A stretch of DNA of 64,000 bases. Source: Schistocerca nitens (lineage: Eukaryota > Arthropoda > Insecta > Orthoptera > Acrididae). Positions 1 to 9,874 of this stretch are shown piece by piece (position 1 is the stretch's first letter; each line of letters begins with the position of its first letter). The stretch is from contig NC_064625.1 of the NCBI RefSeq assembly GCF_023898315.1, forward strand, positions 102,906,269 to 102,970,268, read 5' to 3'. Position numbers and translations under genes: made by a program. Below the pieces are notes generated by a model that worked only from the letters and a program-made list of their open reading frames with translations, did not search any database and was not told the origin of the DNA.

Positions 1-409
1 AACCTACCCTCAAGAACTCGTGATTAAATATTTCAGTTTCTAACATTTGCCTCGTCCTAAAATGACTACCTTGAGTTACGAGAAATGTTCCACATCATGA
101 ACTTTAACCTGATTTTTCCATACGATTATTTTTTGTCAGATAACATCGACCTTGTCCGCCAAACCTGTTACGAAATAGTTCTCCCCTTGCATTAAGACAC
201 TTAGGTAGTCAAGAGTTGGTAGTATCAGCCATAAAAGATATTGTCACCACTTTACGTACCATTACTTCAGATTTTTCCCTAATGGCCGCCTTCCGTTGAG
301 CCAGTTGATGTTCATAAGAAGACAAGTGCATCAAACTTTCTTGCCGGTGTTATAATGACGTTCGTACCAGTGTTTTTCGAGTTCATAATAGTGCAAGCTT
401 CCCCCTATG
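1..409. other. Unassigned sequence at window edge
   Basis: No credible coding frame, tandem repeat or known element end was recognised. The reading frames on the minus strand that reach into it belong to antisense translation of the following RTE 5' region. Confidence 0.4.
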
Positions 410-1757
410 AACAATGGACCTTGCCGTTGGTGGGGAGGCTTGCGTGCCTCAGCGATACAGATAGCCGTACCGTAGGTGCAACCACAACGGAGGGGTATCT
501 GTTGAGAGGCCAGACAAACGTGTGGTTCCTGAAGAGGGGCAGCAAGCAGCCTTTTCAGTAGTAGCAGGGGCAACAGTCTGGATGATTGACTGATCTGGCC
601 TTGCAACACTAACCAAAACGGCCTTGCTGTTGTGGCACTGCGAACGGCTAAAAGCAAGGGTAAACTACAGCCGTAATTTTTCCCGAGGGCATGCAGCTTT
701 ACTGTATGACTGGAATACTCTCTTTCAAATTCTGAAGGTGGCAGGCGTAAAATACAGGGAGCGAAAGGCTATTTACAATTTGTATAGAAAGCAGATGGCA
801 GTTATAAGAGTCGAGGGGCATGAAAGGGAAGCAGTGGTTGGGAAGGGAGACAGGGTTGTAGCCTTTCCCTGATGCTATTCAATCTGTATATTGAGGAAGC
901 AGTAAAGGAACCAAACAAAAGTTCGGAGTAGGCATTAAAATCCATGGAGAAGAAATAAAAACTTTGAGGTTCGTCGATGACATTGTAATTCAGTCAGAGA
1001 CAACAAAGGACTTAGAAGAGCAGTTGAACGGAATGGATGGTGTCTTGAAAGGAGGCTATAAGATGAACATCAACAAAAGCAAAACGAGGATAATGGAATG
1101 TAGTCGAATTAAGTCGGGTGATGCTGAGGGGATTAGATTAGGAAATGAGACACTTAAAGTAGTAAAGGAGTTTTGCTATTTGGGGAGCAAAATAACTGAT
1201 GATGGCCGAAGTAGAGAGGATATAAAATGTAGACTGGCAATGGCAAGGAAATCGTTTCTGAAGAAGAGAAATTTGTTAACATCGAGTATAGATTTAAGTG
1301 TCAGGAAGTCGTTTCTGAAAGTATTTGTATGGAGTGTAGCCATGTGTGGAAGTGAAACGTGGAAGATAAATAGCTTGGACAAGAAGAGAATAGAAGCTTT
1401 CGAAATGTGGTGCTAAAGAAGAATGCTGAAGATTAGATGGGTAGATCAAATAACTAATGAAGAGGTATTTAATAGAATTGGGGAGAAGAGGAGTTTGTGG
1501 CACAACTTGACTAGAAGAAGGGATCGGTTGGTAGGACATGTTTTGAGGCATCAAGGGATCACCAATTTAGTACTGGAGGGCAGCGTGGAGGGTAAAAATC
1601 GTAGAGGGAGACCAAGAGATGAATACACTAAGCAGATTCAGAAGGATGTAGGCTGCAGTAGGTACTGGGAGATGATGAAGCTTGCACAGGATAGAGTAGC
1701 ATGGAGAGCTGCATCAAAGCAGTCTCATGACTAAAGACCACAACAACAACAACAATA
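410..1757 (+). mobile_element. RTE-type LINE, internally deleted copy
   Basis: The first ~300 bases match, in sense orientation, the 5' untranslated region seen at the upstream ends of the reverse RTE copies near 53760-54040 and 59760-60045. At about 712 this 5' region is joined directly to the middle of the reverse transcriptase (RT) domain, so the endonuclease and first half of RT are missing. The copy then runs through the RT C-terminus to a (CAA)n tail at about 1738-1756, typical of RTE-clade LINEs. The C-terminal domain (YLGSKI, RRMLKIRW, RRGRPRDE, WRAA motifs) resembles BovB/RTE proteins. It cannot be autonomous. Confidence 0.8.
712..1734 (+). pseudogene. RTE reverse transcriptase C-terminal half, broken
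   Basis: Conceptual translation shows RT palm/thumb sequence: an FVDD box at about 972 (the usual FADD with A to V), the connection region, then a long segment to 1416 ending at a stop after EAFEMWC. The same frame family resumes at 1423 and continues to WRAASKQSHD at 1734. The segment around 860-960 is frameshifted just where the QGCSLSPMLF motif should be. Intact RTE ORFs encode an APE endonuclease followed by RT in roughly 1000 residues, so this is a dead remnant of about one third. Family assignment is by recognisable motifs; clade (RTE rather than CR1) is inferred from the (CAA)n tail and BovB-like C-terminus. Confidence 0.8.
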
Positions 1758-2195
1758 GTGCGATGGCTTATTAATCACTTTGCATGGCCTCTAAATGATA
1801 CGAAAAATAAGGTAATTTTCGTTTGGCATTGAACGATGTTTCTTCTACATTTTTTTCTTTTTTTTGTCAGAAACGTAGACATCACAGTAGTCCTAATGCG
1901 GAACGAGAATCTAATTTGACGCAAGCAGTACTGCCAGCGAACTGCTTGACGTCTGACAAGATAAATGCTTCGTTCTGATGGCATCCGGATGCGGCCTTCG
2001 CTTCCCTCATCCTCCTCATCCCTCAACATTCGCCAGTGCATTCAGAGTGCTAGGCAGGAGCGCGGTCGCAGCGCTAGAACTCTCAGTGGTGTTTGGACAG
2101 ACTTGCTGTACGGGCTTCAGGTGGCTCGGCCGGACCTACTATCTTAACAAGATAATTTGAACTCTTCTTCCCATTATCAAGGCCTCTACTCCCTG
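1757..2195. other. Unassigned spacer between RTE and Tc1 end
   Basis: A T-rich stretch lies near 1848-1868 and a moderately GC-rich part near 1975-2150. Short open frames in the latter show no domain that I recognise. No terminal repeats were seen. Confidence 0.35.
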
Positions 2196-2416
2196 TACAC
2201 GCCATCCAAGCTCTGTTTGACTCAATGCACAGGCGTATCAAGGCCGCTATTACGGCCAGAGGTGGTTGTTCTGGGTACGTATTTCACAGGATCTATGCAC
2301 CCAAATTGCGTGAAAATGTAATCACGTGTCAGTTCTAGTGTAATATATTTGTCCAATGAATACGCCTTTATGATCTGCAATTCTTCTTGGTGTAGCAATT
2401 TTAATGGCCAGTAGTG
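2196..2416 (+). mobile_element. Tc1-like element, 3' end only (family Tc1-A)
   Basis: It encodes the last residues of a Tc1 transposase (VHAIQALFDS, RRIKAAITARGGCSGY) and ends in the terminal inverted repeat (TIR) GGCCAGTAGTG followed by TA at 2417-2418. The same terminus occurs at 23226-23459 (reverse), 36300-37644 and 46315-47870. The upstream part of the element is absent here. Confidence 0.85.
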
Positions 2417-3218
2417 TACATTCACCTACGATCTTGCAATGTTAATCACGTACATCTATTAGCTACACAACTGTCCTCCCAAAATTTCATTACTCTGCAT
2501 TAATTATTTTTTTAGTGTTGCGGTTTTTTTCTATCAGTGAATTTTTATATGAGAAAGAAGCTGGGCCAGGTGACTGACTTGTGGAGAACAATAGAGCCCT
2601 TTTCTCACAGGGCACATTGGTCCATGACCTTGAAGATAAGGACAACTGTCCCACATGGAACTTCCTGGCAGATTAAAACTGTGTGCACGACCAAGACTCG
2701 AACTCGGGACCTTTGCCTTTCGCGGGCAAGTGCTCTACCAACTGAGCTACCGAAGCACGACTCACGAAAGGCAAAGGTCCCGAGTTCGAGTCTCGGTCGG
2801 GCACACAGTTTTAATCCGCCAGGAAGTTTCATATCAGCGCACACTCTGCTGCAGAGTGAAAATCTCATTCTGGGAACTGTCCCAAATGTTTGACAGAGGA
2901 AATTCACCTGTGACCTTCAAGGAGGGCAATGGCCTCAGGATGCTGAGCCCGGCTGATCTTAGATCTTGCCCTGTGACTGCACTCATACTACATTGCCCCA
3001 TTACTTTTTATGACTGCAGCATCGATGAGTAGCCACTGGAATCAGGCAACGAATATAAATACTAGGTGCAATAATTTGTGGGGCATTTGAAACGTAATGA
3101 TTACATAGGTTCAGACGTAGGTAACGCACGTGATAGACTTTGGTTCATTTGTTGGATACTGGGTGAATGCTGTATGCCTACAGAGGAAACTGACTGCAAA
3201 TGAGTTGGGTGCCTCATA
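2417..3218. repeat. Non-coding DNA duplicated (inverted) at 22643-23225
   Basis: The sequence between the Tc1 end and the mariner end matches, as a reverse complement, the sequence at 22643-23225 nearly base for base apart from one insertion. It lies between the same two transposon ends in both places, so the block was duplicated as a unit. No gene is visible in it. Confidence 0.8.
2658..2874. mobile_element. Head-to-head pair of tRNA-derived SINE sequences (palindromic insertion)
   Basis: Positions 2658-2721 (minus orientation) and 2766-2830 (plus orientation) are near-perfect inverted copies of a tRNA-like SINE with a B-box-like GAGTTCGAGTC and a shared downstream tail. The minus copy extends to an A-box-like region (GGTAGCTCAGTTGGTAGAGC) near 2735-2755. 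The unit is flanked by a 14-bp duplication with one mismatch (AACTGTCCCACATG at 2644-2657, AACTGTCCCAAATG at 2875-2888). The paralogous block near 22980 lacks it, which gives an empty site. Confidence 0.8.
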
Positions 3219-3958
3219 AGAGGGCGTTTGAAAAGCTTGGGATAAACCTTTTTTATTTTTCAACATAGTCTCCTTTTAGACTTATACACTTCGTCCAATG
3301 CTGTTCTAATTTGTTGATCCCTTCCGAATAGTACGAATTGTCCAAGTCTGCAAAATAGCTGTTACTTGCTGCAATCACCTCCTCGTTTGAATAAAACATT
3401 TGTCCTGCCAACCATTTCTTCAAGTTGGGGAACAAATAGTAGTCCAAGGGAGCCAAGTCTGGAATATAGGGGGGGATTTGAAACAAGTTGGAATCCTATT
3501 TCCACTAACTTGCGACCATAACTGTTGAAGTATGTGCTGGTGCATTGTCGTGATGGAAAAGGACTTTTTTGCAGTCTAATCGCCGGCGTTTTTCTTGCAG
3601 CTCGGGTTTCTAACGGTCCATTAACGAAGAATAATATGAACCTGTAATAGTTTTACTCTTTTCCAGTAGTCGATGAGGATTATCCCTTATGAATCCCAAA
3701 AGACAGTCGCTATAACCTTTCCGACCAAAGGAATGGTCTTCGCCTTTTTTGGTGCAGATTCTTCCTTGGTAACCCATTGTTTAGAGTGTTGTTTGGTCTC
3801 AGGACTATAGTAATGTGTCCATGTTTCATCCGCAGTGATTACACGACGCTTAAAGCCCTGCGGATTCTTCTTGAACAGCTGCAAACCATCCTTGCAACAC
3901 TTCACACGAATCCGTATTTGGTCAAGCGTGAGCTCCGGCAAACATGACAAAGGCAGGT
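3219..3958 (-). pseudogene. Mariner transposase fragment (family mariner-A)
   Basis: On the minus strand, 3687-3950 encodes a mariner catalytic-domain start with TADETWTHYYSPETK (first catalytic Asp) and VIATVFWD. Positions 3253-3486 encode the C-terminus with IPDLAPLDYYLFPNLKKWLAGQ (third catalytic Asp) and the family-typical ending GDYVEK. The two frames are separated by frameshifts and stops around 3490-3690, and the N-terminal helix-turn-helix half is absent (break near 3958). The TIR-like end AGAGGGCGTTTGAA begins at 3219. The same family occurs at 21505-24066. Confidence 0.85.
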
Positions 3959-3959
3959 A

Positions 3960-4769
3960 CTAACGTACGGTAGGGAGATTAACGAACAACCCGAACTGCA
4001 GGTTGCTCTAACCCGCCCTTACTCCACAAAGAAAAACGGACCACCCAATTTATAAACAACCACCTTCCCGCGGGTGGGCAAACGGAGAAGAATGGTGGGA
4101 CGACCCCAAAGCAAAACGGCTGGTGACCTCACCAAGAAAACAAGTAGAATTTAACAATAGTAAATCAAACAACATATCACCAATCACTTAACTTCTAATA
4201 AACTGCGATTTCTCCAGAAGACCTGGCGCAGCACCCCCAAATCGCTCTCCCGAACCGTCTGCTGCCAGCCGCTCCAACGGACACAGGAAGGCGCGCCGAC
4301 CTCCCGTCTCACGGCGTCGCAGCTCGCCCCGGCCAGACCGATGTCGTGGGTTGACTCCTGTTGCTCTCGTATCGACCGCGAAGTCACTACCCCTCGCTAT
4401 ACGCCGCGGCCCACTGGACTCACGTGGCGATCTCACATGCGCCGACGCTCAAGACGGACAAGTCATCTTGTGTCTCAGTGCGCGACCAACCAACCGATCG
4501 ATCCGACCACCAATGACCATTGCCTGCGCAAACTCGAGCAGACTGGCGGTCTAACGTGCAGACTCAGATGCAGGAACTAAGCCCCGACCGGGTGACCACT
4601 CGCAGAGTTCTCTTACTGGCGGAGTGGAAAGACTCTAATTTTGCCGGCTTTAAAACTTGATCCGAACGACATACTAGCACTCCGAACGACAGACAGACTC
4701 TAACTGCCTAACAAATGCCACCGAGAGACAGACTAGCAAGCTGGGGACGAGAGACTGACCCAGACTGAT
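3960..4769. repeat. Probable LTR-type repeat, left part, interrupted by a LINE
   Basis: GC-rich sequence (4200-4600) with no convincing gene. I recall similar sequence as a dispersed locust repeat, but no terminal repeats or TSD could be verified. The following LINE is flanked by a 10-bp TSD, so this segment and the one after 5790 were contiguous before that insertion. Confidence 0.3.
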
Positions 4770-4779
4770 TACTGGCAAG

Positions 4780-5780
4780 TTTTTTTTTTTTTTTTTTTTT
4801 TTTTACTTTATTGTTATTTTGACACCTGAACAATCAGGTAGGCTGGCAGCAGCGCAATACGCCGCTCTGCAGCCGAAGAGAGTACAGTGAGATAAACAGA
4901 GAAGAGACAGCACTTAGAAAAACGGCGGGTAAAAACAGTAGACATATGAACATAAAAACACAAGAAGCCGTTCACACTCGATGACAATCCACACTACGAA
5001 CTGTTGACACGACGCACAAACACTGAAGAAGACGATGGCACTGGTGAACGATGGAGTGTGACGGTGAACACTGAACACTAAACATGACGGCACACACGAT
5101 ACACTGATGGCGGTGATCTCCGGCGCGCGAATGTCCACTGAGCGTGTGCGAGTCCGGGGACCTGCCAAGAGAGGAGGAGGACGAAGGGGAGTGGGAGAGC
5201 GAGAGGGGAGAGCAGAGATGCCACGGGCAGGGGAGTTAGGGGGGAGGGAGGAAGGGGGAGAGGAAGCCCGGGGGAAGAGGGGGGAGGGAGGGGACGGGGA
5301 AAGGGAAAAAGAAGGGAAGAGAAGAGAAGGGAGGGAGGGTGCCGAAAGGAAAGGACACCGGAAGTGGGGGGTGGGGCAGGGTCAAAGTTGATAGGAGGGG
5401 TAGATGCAGGGGAGGAGGACATCATCAGGGAGGGGGAGCTGGCGGAAGCCACCTTGGGAGAGGGTAAGGAGGGTGGGGAGATGGAGACCGGGTGGGACGT
5501 GGGAATACAGGCGCGGCAGCGGGCGGGGGTGGGAGAGGATCGGGGACACGAGCGGGTGAGGAGGATCAAGTTTACGGGAGGCGTACAGGATCCGTATCCT
5601 TTCAAGGAAAAGGAGGAGGTGGGGGAAGGGGATGAGATCATACAGGATCCGCGTGGGGGAGGGGAGACGGATGCGATAGGCAAGGCGGAGAGCATGGCGT
5701 TCAAGGATTTGGAGGGATTTATAGAAGGTAGGGGGGGCAGAGATCCAGGCTGGATGGGCGTAACAAAGGATAGGGCGGAA
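4780..5780 (-). mobile_element. 5'-truncated jockey/CR1-like LINE with poly(A) tail
   Basis: On the minus strand this unit ends in a 25-nt poly(A) (poly(T) at 4780-4804 on the plus strand). It is flanked by a perfect 10-bp duplication TACTGGCAAG at 4770-4779 and 5781-5790, the hallmark of target-primed reverse transcription. The minus strand of 5080-5780 is strongly pyrimidine-rich (proline/leucine/serine codons). Confidence 0.75.
5382..5780 (-). pseudogene. Jockey-like RT C-terminal fragment
   Basis: The translated fragment starts ILCYAHPAWISAPPTFYKSL and continues LQILERHALRLAYR and PSPTRILYDLI. This matches the conserved C-terminal region after RT in jockey-superfamily LINEs (typically Y..PVW......L..LQ..QN..LR). 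The open frame runs past 5780 to 5873, but the TSD places the element boundary at 5780, so the first ~30 residues are probably flanking DNA. Everything N-terminal (endonuclease, RT palm) is missing. Confidence 0.65.
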
Positions 5781-5790
5781 TACTGGCAAG

Positions 5791-6049
5791 CTCATAGCAT
5801 CCCTTAAATGCACGTGAACAGGCAACCCTTCCCCTTTCCCACCAGAGGGAGACACCAAAGCTGCGACTGCCACAGCGGCGCCACCGCCAGAAACGGAAAC
5901 CGACTGCTTTACACTACGCGCTGCGGCGCGCTCTTCAAAACAGCAATTTTTTTACCTCAGCTCATTCCCCAAGCAGGATGTTGTGCACGAACTCACTTCT
6001 CGATTGGGCCCATAAACGTACGACGACTAGCCAAATAATTCGCTCCAGC
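5791..6049. repeat. Probable LTR-type repeat, right part
   Basis: Continuation of the interrupted repeat after the LINE. GC-rich to about 5940, then AT-rich. No gene visible. The boundary with the Tc1 fragment is approximate. Confidence 0.3.
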
Positions 6050-6054
6050 TTTAC

Positions 6055-6380
6055 AATTTGTTCTTCAAACCAATCGGGAATAATTGTGGCCCAGTGACAG
6101 CACATTGTTGTTTGGAAATGTGATGTTCCTGACTAGCTGCAAATGATCTCCAGGTAGCCGAACATAACCATTTCCAATCAGTGATCGGTCCAGTTGGATC
6201 GAAGGACCCAGTCCATTCCACGTAAGCACAGCCCACACCACAATGGAGCCACCACCAGGTTGCACAGTGCCTTTTTGACAACTTGCGTCCACGACTTCGT
6301 GGAGTCTGCACCACACTCGAACCCTATTACCAGATGATACCGGGACTCATCTGACCAGGCCAGAGATTTCCAATCATCTA
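6055..6380 (-). pseudogene. Tc1-B transposase catalytic fragment, frameshifted
   Basis: The minus-strand translation shows SLAWSDESRY (first catalytic Asp), a Trp/Val-rich strand region, GGGSIVVWAVLTWNGLGP and a QLDRSLIGNGYV segment, as in Tc1 transposases. At least two frames are needed to read it. The last catalytic block (DNARPH...PIEH) is absent. The D of SDES is retained, but the gene is dead. Confidence 0.7.
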
Positions 6381-6381
6381 G

Positions 6382-6708
6382 AACTTCTCCCGCACAGGCT
6401 ATGAAGGCCCGAAGGTACCGACCGGCCGCCGTGTCATCCTCAGCCCACAAGCGTCACTGGATGCGGATACGTAGGGGCATATGGTCAGCACACCGATCGC
6501 CCGGCCGTATGTCACTTTACGAGACCGGAGCCGCTACTTCTCAACCGAGCAGCTCCCCAGTTTCCCTCACAAGTGCTGAGTGCATCCCGCTTGCCAACAG
6601 CGCTCGCCAGACCCGATGGTCACCCATCCAAGTGGTAGCCCAGCCCGACAGCGCTTAACTTCGGTGATAGCACGGGAGACGATGTTACCACTGCGCCAAG
6701 ACCGTTAG
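6382..6708 (-). mobile_element. 5S-rRNA-derived SINE (SINE3 type), full-length
   Basis: Its reverse complement contains the 5S internal promoter signature ATCACCGAAGTTAAGCGCTG and CTTGGATGGGTGACCATC, then a long SINE body ending in a GC-rich tail. It is flanked by a perfect 12-bp duplication CCAATCATCTAG (6370-6381 and 6709-6720) that splits a Tc1-B codon run (LDDW). A second copy with its own TSD is at 55607-55930. Confidence 0.9.
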
Positions 6709-7068
6709 CCAATCATCTAGGGTCCAACCGATATGGTCACGAGCCCAGCAGAGCCGCTGCAGCCGATGTTGTACTACCAGCAAAGCCACTCGGGTCGGTC
6801 GTCTGCTGCCATGGCCAAAACGCCAGATTTCGCCGCACTATCCTAACGGATGGGTTCGTCGTATGTCCGACATTGATTTGCGCTGTTATCTCATGCAGTT
6901 TTGCGTGTTTGTTAGCACTGACAAATGTACGCGAATGCCGCTGTTCTCGGTCGTTAAGTGCGAGGTATTTCCTGAAATTTGGCATTCTCGACACACTCGT
7001 GATACTTTGGATCTCAGAATATTTAACTCCTTAACGATTTGCGGATATGGAATGGCCCATGTGTCTAG

Positions 7069-8217
7069 TGAAACGTCCCCTTACAAAAATTATTGAATTA
7101 CTGTGCCGGTAAACCCCTTACGCTATTTGATTTTCAAACAGCTGAGCAGAACTGAACGTACTCAGACACTTCGCTCTTTACTTATTCTGATCAACACTAA
7201 ACTGACACACAATATTTTTAGCGCAACGCAATCTGACTTTCAAAAATCCCTACAAAAGAATAGCCCTGACTAACTGTTGTGGCGTAACAAGACAGCCACG
7301 CCACTCGGAAGTAGCCGAAAGGCACGCGTTAACTCACGCAGGCTAGTAGATAGGTCTGAAACAGGATACGTAGCTCCTGGAATACTTAACTTTAATCCAT
7401 CCTTGTGGTAGATCGCTCTTGACGATACAAGTGAGTTTAGATACAAGCTATGTAATGCTAATGGCGCCTTGCTAGGTCGTAGCCATTGACTTAGCTGAAG
7501 GCTATTCTAACTATCGGCTCTGCAAATGAGCGAGGCTTCGTCAGTGTGCATCGCTAGCTACGTCGTCCGTACAACTGGGGCGAGTGCTATTAAGTCTCTC
7601 GAGACCTGCCGTGTGGTCGCGCTCGGTCTGCGATCACTGTCAGTGGCGACACGCGGGTCCGACATGTACTAATGGACCGCGGCCGATTTAAAGCTACCAC
7701 CTAGCAAGTGTGGTGTCTGGCGGTGACACCACACTAACAACAACCTATACCTTTCACGAATCACTTACCTCACAAAAATCTTCGTTACTCGAACTACTGC
7801 AATACAGCGAGCGCCAATACTGCCAGATAAATAAAAGATTCTATCTACTGAAGGCACTAACTACTGATAGACATAGATAGCAAATGAAAGATTTTGATAG
7901 AGAACAATGTATTTACCTTAATAGTGTTCAAAAGTCATAATAAATAGTTCATGACATCCAGTCTTACAAATTTACTGTCTCTGATGGACACACGTTCAGA
8001 TCATCCGCTCTCAAAACTCCGCCATTTCTCTCCACCACTGCTGGCGGCTCACCTCCAACTGCGCAACGCTACGCGCTGTTAACAGCCAACTGCCCAACAC
8101 TACAATAGCAAATTCCAACAATGCAAACCAGCCACAGACTGCACACAGCACAGTCTGATTTTCATACAGAGCGCTACATGGCGTTACCAACATAAAAACC
8201 TAAACAGCCTACTTACA
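7069..8217 (+). mobile_element. Solo LTR (family LTR-1), itself interrupted
   Basis: Begins TGAAACGTCC and ends CTACTTACA (TG...CA), flanked by a 4-bp duplication CTAG at 7065-7068 and 8218-8221. It sits within Tc1-B coding sequence. Related copies occur at 16232-18335 (TSD AGAG), 30187-30700 (partial, reverse), 60446-60661 (partial, reverse) and 61200-62897 (partial). No internal retroelement region accompanies any of them, so they look like solo LTRs or a non-autonomous LTR-like family. Confidence 0.7.
7275..7733 (-). mobile_element. Solo LTR (family LTR-2) nested in LTR-1
   Basis: A 459-bp unit that starts TGTTGTGGCG and ends CACCACA. It is flanked by the 5-bp duplication CTAAC (7270-7274 and 7734-7738). 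The uninterrupted LTR-1 copies at 30590 and 60460 read straight through this point with one CTAA(C). The orientation is uncertain because both strands read TG...CA. Confidence 0.75.
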
Positions 8218-8368
8218 CTAGCTCCAACTACAACACCGCGTTCAAAGTCTATTAAGTACCGACTTGCGCCCATAATCACATCGGAAAACATCTCACATGA
8301 GTCACCTGAGTACAAATGGCTGCTCTGTCGACGCACTGCCCTTTTACGCCTTGTATACGCGATATTAA

Positions 8369-9773
8369 GGGGCTCCGGAACGCCCTATACTTGCAATGTT
8401 AAAATAACGTTTATAAATTACATCTTTCCTCACAAAGTATTTGAGGTAGGAAGTTGAACTTTTTACACATTATTTATTGGAATATGGGCTACAACTTAAC
8501 ACAGGGATTTTACAAAATTTTAGTTCAGTTATTAAAGATGATTTTTTTTTTCAATTGTAATGAAAATTCACATTTTTTTGCAATTTTTTATTTATATATT
8601 CAAAAATATACAGTTTTTTTGGAAAAAGGCTGTGTTAAATTATGCAGAAGGTACTGTGTAACATTTACTGAAAGTTTGAAACAAATATGTTTGGAAGATC
8701 CTTAGAAAACATGTAATTAGTATGAGAAAATAAAAGTTTTGGGAATCGAGCGACAAAGATTGGATTAACTTTTTAGTGCATTCCAGGTCCATAGGATGGA
8801 TTTTCATCCTCTGCAAACTCCTCCTCCAGCTTCCTCTTGTTCCTCCTCCTGTTTACTCTTGCTTATATTTCTAGACTCTTTACAGCCCTGTCTGCAGCCC
8901 GAAGGCGTTCCTTGTCTAAAGCAAGCATCGCTCGTACCATGTTAGAACCTATCTTCATTCCCATATTTCTAAATACCTTGCACCTTACAATGTAGCCATC
9001 ATTGAAAGTCGCAACAGCATCATACACACCAAAGTCAAGTGTTTCTATTCCAACAAATACAGTCTTGGGGATTCTCGACCATATAACACTATTTACACTT
9101 TCATTGGGGTTTTGAGTTTTTCTGTGAATACACTTTTTGAGAACCGACATATCAAATATTTCATTCACATCCGATTCGCCCATAAAACATTCATAGTTTT
9201 CACTCATTGAACCAAGCTTCTTCTGTGAAGTATTTTCTTTCCCACTTTGACTGCTATGGGCAGGTGTACTTGGTTATCGTCTTTATTGTTTACAGTAATA
9301 ACATACCTTTGGCTTTCCAACATTGCTCCTTTTCTTAAAAGCCTTCAGAGGATTTCTAATAACTTTACTTTTACTCATTATTATACTTCAACAAAACAGA
9401 GACTCAAGAAACAGAATTAATTACGAATATTTTCGAGATAACGACAGAGTAAATAAACATGAAACAATCGACAATCACACCAGCGATATATATTGAACCA
9501 TCACAGGTTAGCCACAACACATACTTTATCTCACATCACTAAAATGTACCTGATGAACACGGACGTTAATAATAACACCATTTGACAGCAGTTTAACAGC
9601 GCCACAGTAGGTCACGCCCATGTAGAACACATTTCAAAAAAAATTTAAAAATAGTTGTAGTCTTCGGGATTGAATAAATTATATATCTATTAAAAGGTAA
9701 TAGTCTGCAGATTCAGAAAACGCAAAAAAGTAAAAATTGAACTTTTCATGATTTTGAGCCTTTCCGGAGCCCC
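8369..9773 (-). mobile_element. TTAA-flanked DNA transposon, copy 1 (Kolobok-like)
   Basis: TIRs GGGGCTCCGGAA and TTCCGGAGCCCC are bounded by TTAA at 8365-8368 and 9774-9777. The element is almost identical to 42752-44186. TTAA duplication plus a transposase remnant of the KTQNPNES type suggests the Kolobok superfamily, but piggyBac-like or other TTAA groups are not excluded. Confidence 0.75.
8773..9378 (-). pseudogene. Broken copy of the 210-aa protein of the TTAA element
   Basis: Homologous along its length to the open frame at 43158-43790. Relative to that copy it carries a ~22-bp deletion near 9272 and a 2-bp deletion near 9304, both shifting the frame. It also has a C-to-T change that turns the Gln codon in SLEIQAR into a stop at about 8863. 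The central block with KCIHRKTQNPNESVNSVIWS and PKTVFVGIETL is preserved. Confidence 0.8.
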
Positions 9774-9778
9774 TTAAA

Positions 9779-9874
9779 GCTTATATATCGCAGGCAGCGC
9801 GTGAGCAATCCATCGAAATTACATCTGCTCGAGTGCGCTAGCAATAAATTTCTTGGTCATGGACCTCTTACAGA
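9779..9874 (+). repeat. 95-bp direct repeat, copy 1
   Basis: Matches 16121-16216 with few mismatches (TCGCAGGCAGCGCGTGAGCA region through GACCTCTTACA). The two copies have the same orientation and bracket the Gypsy remnant. They could be ends of its LTRs, but only this part is alignable by eye. Confidence 0.6.

Larger units (their letters stand above)
6050..8364 (-). mobile_element. Tc1-like element (family Tc1-B) with three later insertions
   Basis: Pieces of one Tc1 transposase lie on the minus strand. The N-terminal part (MGASRYLIDFERGVVVGA) is at about 8222-8300 and continues at 6860-7064 (HMGHSISA, then HEITAQINVG). The linker is at 6730-6860, and the catalytic part (LDDWKSLAWSDESRY, then IVVWAVL) at 6055-6400. 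Between these pieces sit a 5S SINE (6382-6708) and an LTR (7069-8217), each with a TSD, so removing them brings the pieces together. No clear TIR was identified at either end. Confidence 0.7.

Noticed and set aside
2690-2810. Functional tRNA gene
   Set aside because: The tRNA-like sequence is fused to a SINE tail, occurs as an inverted pair with a TSD and has an atypical anticodon loop; it is a SINE.
5107-5807. Long plus-strand open frames rich in Gly, Glu and Arg
   Set aside because: They are antisense to the jockey-like LINE coding region on the minus strand; the composition bias comes from its pyrimidine-rich codons.
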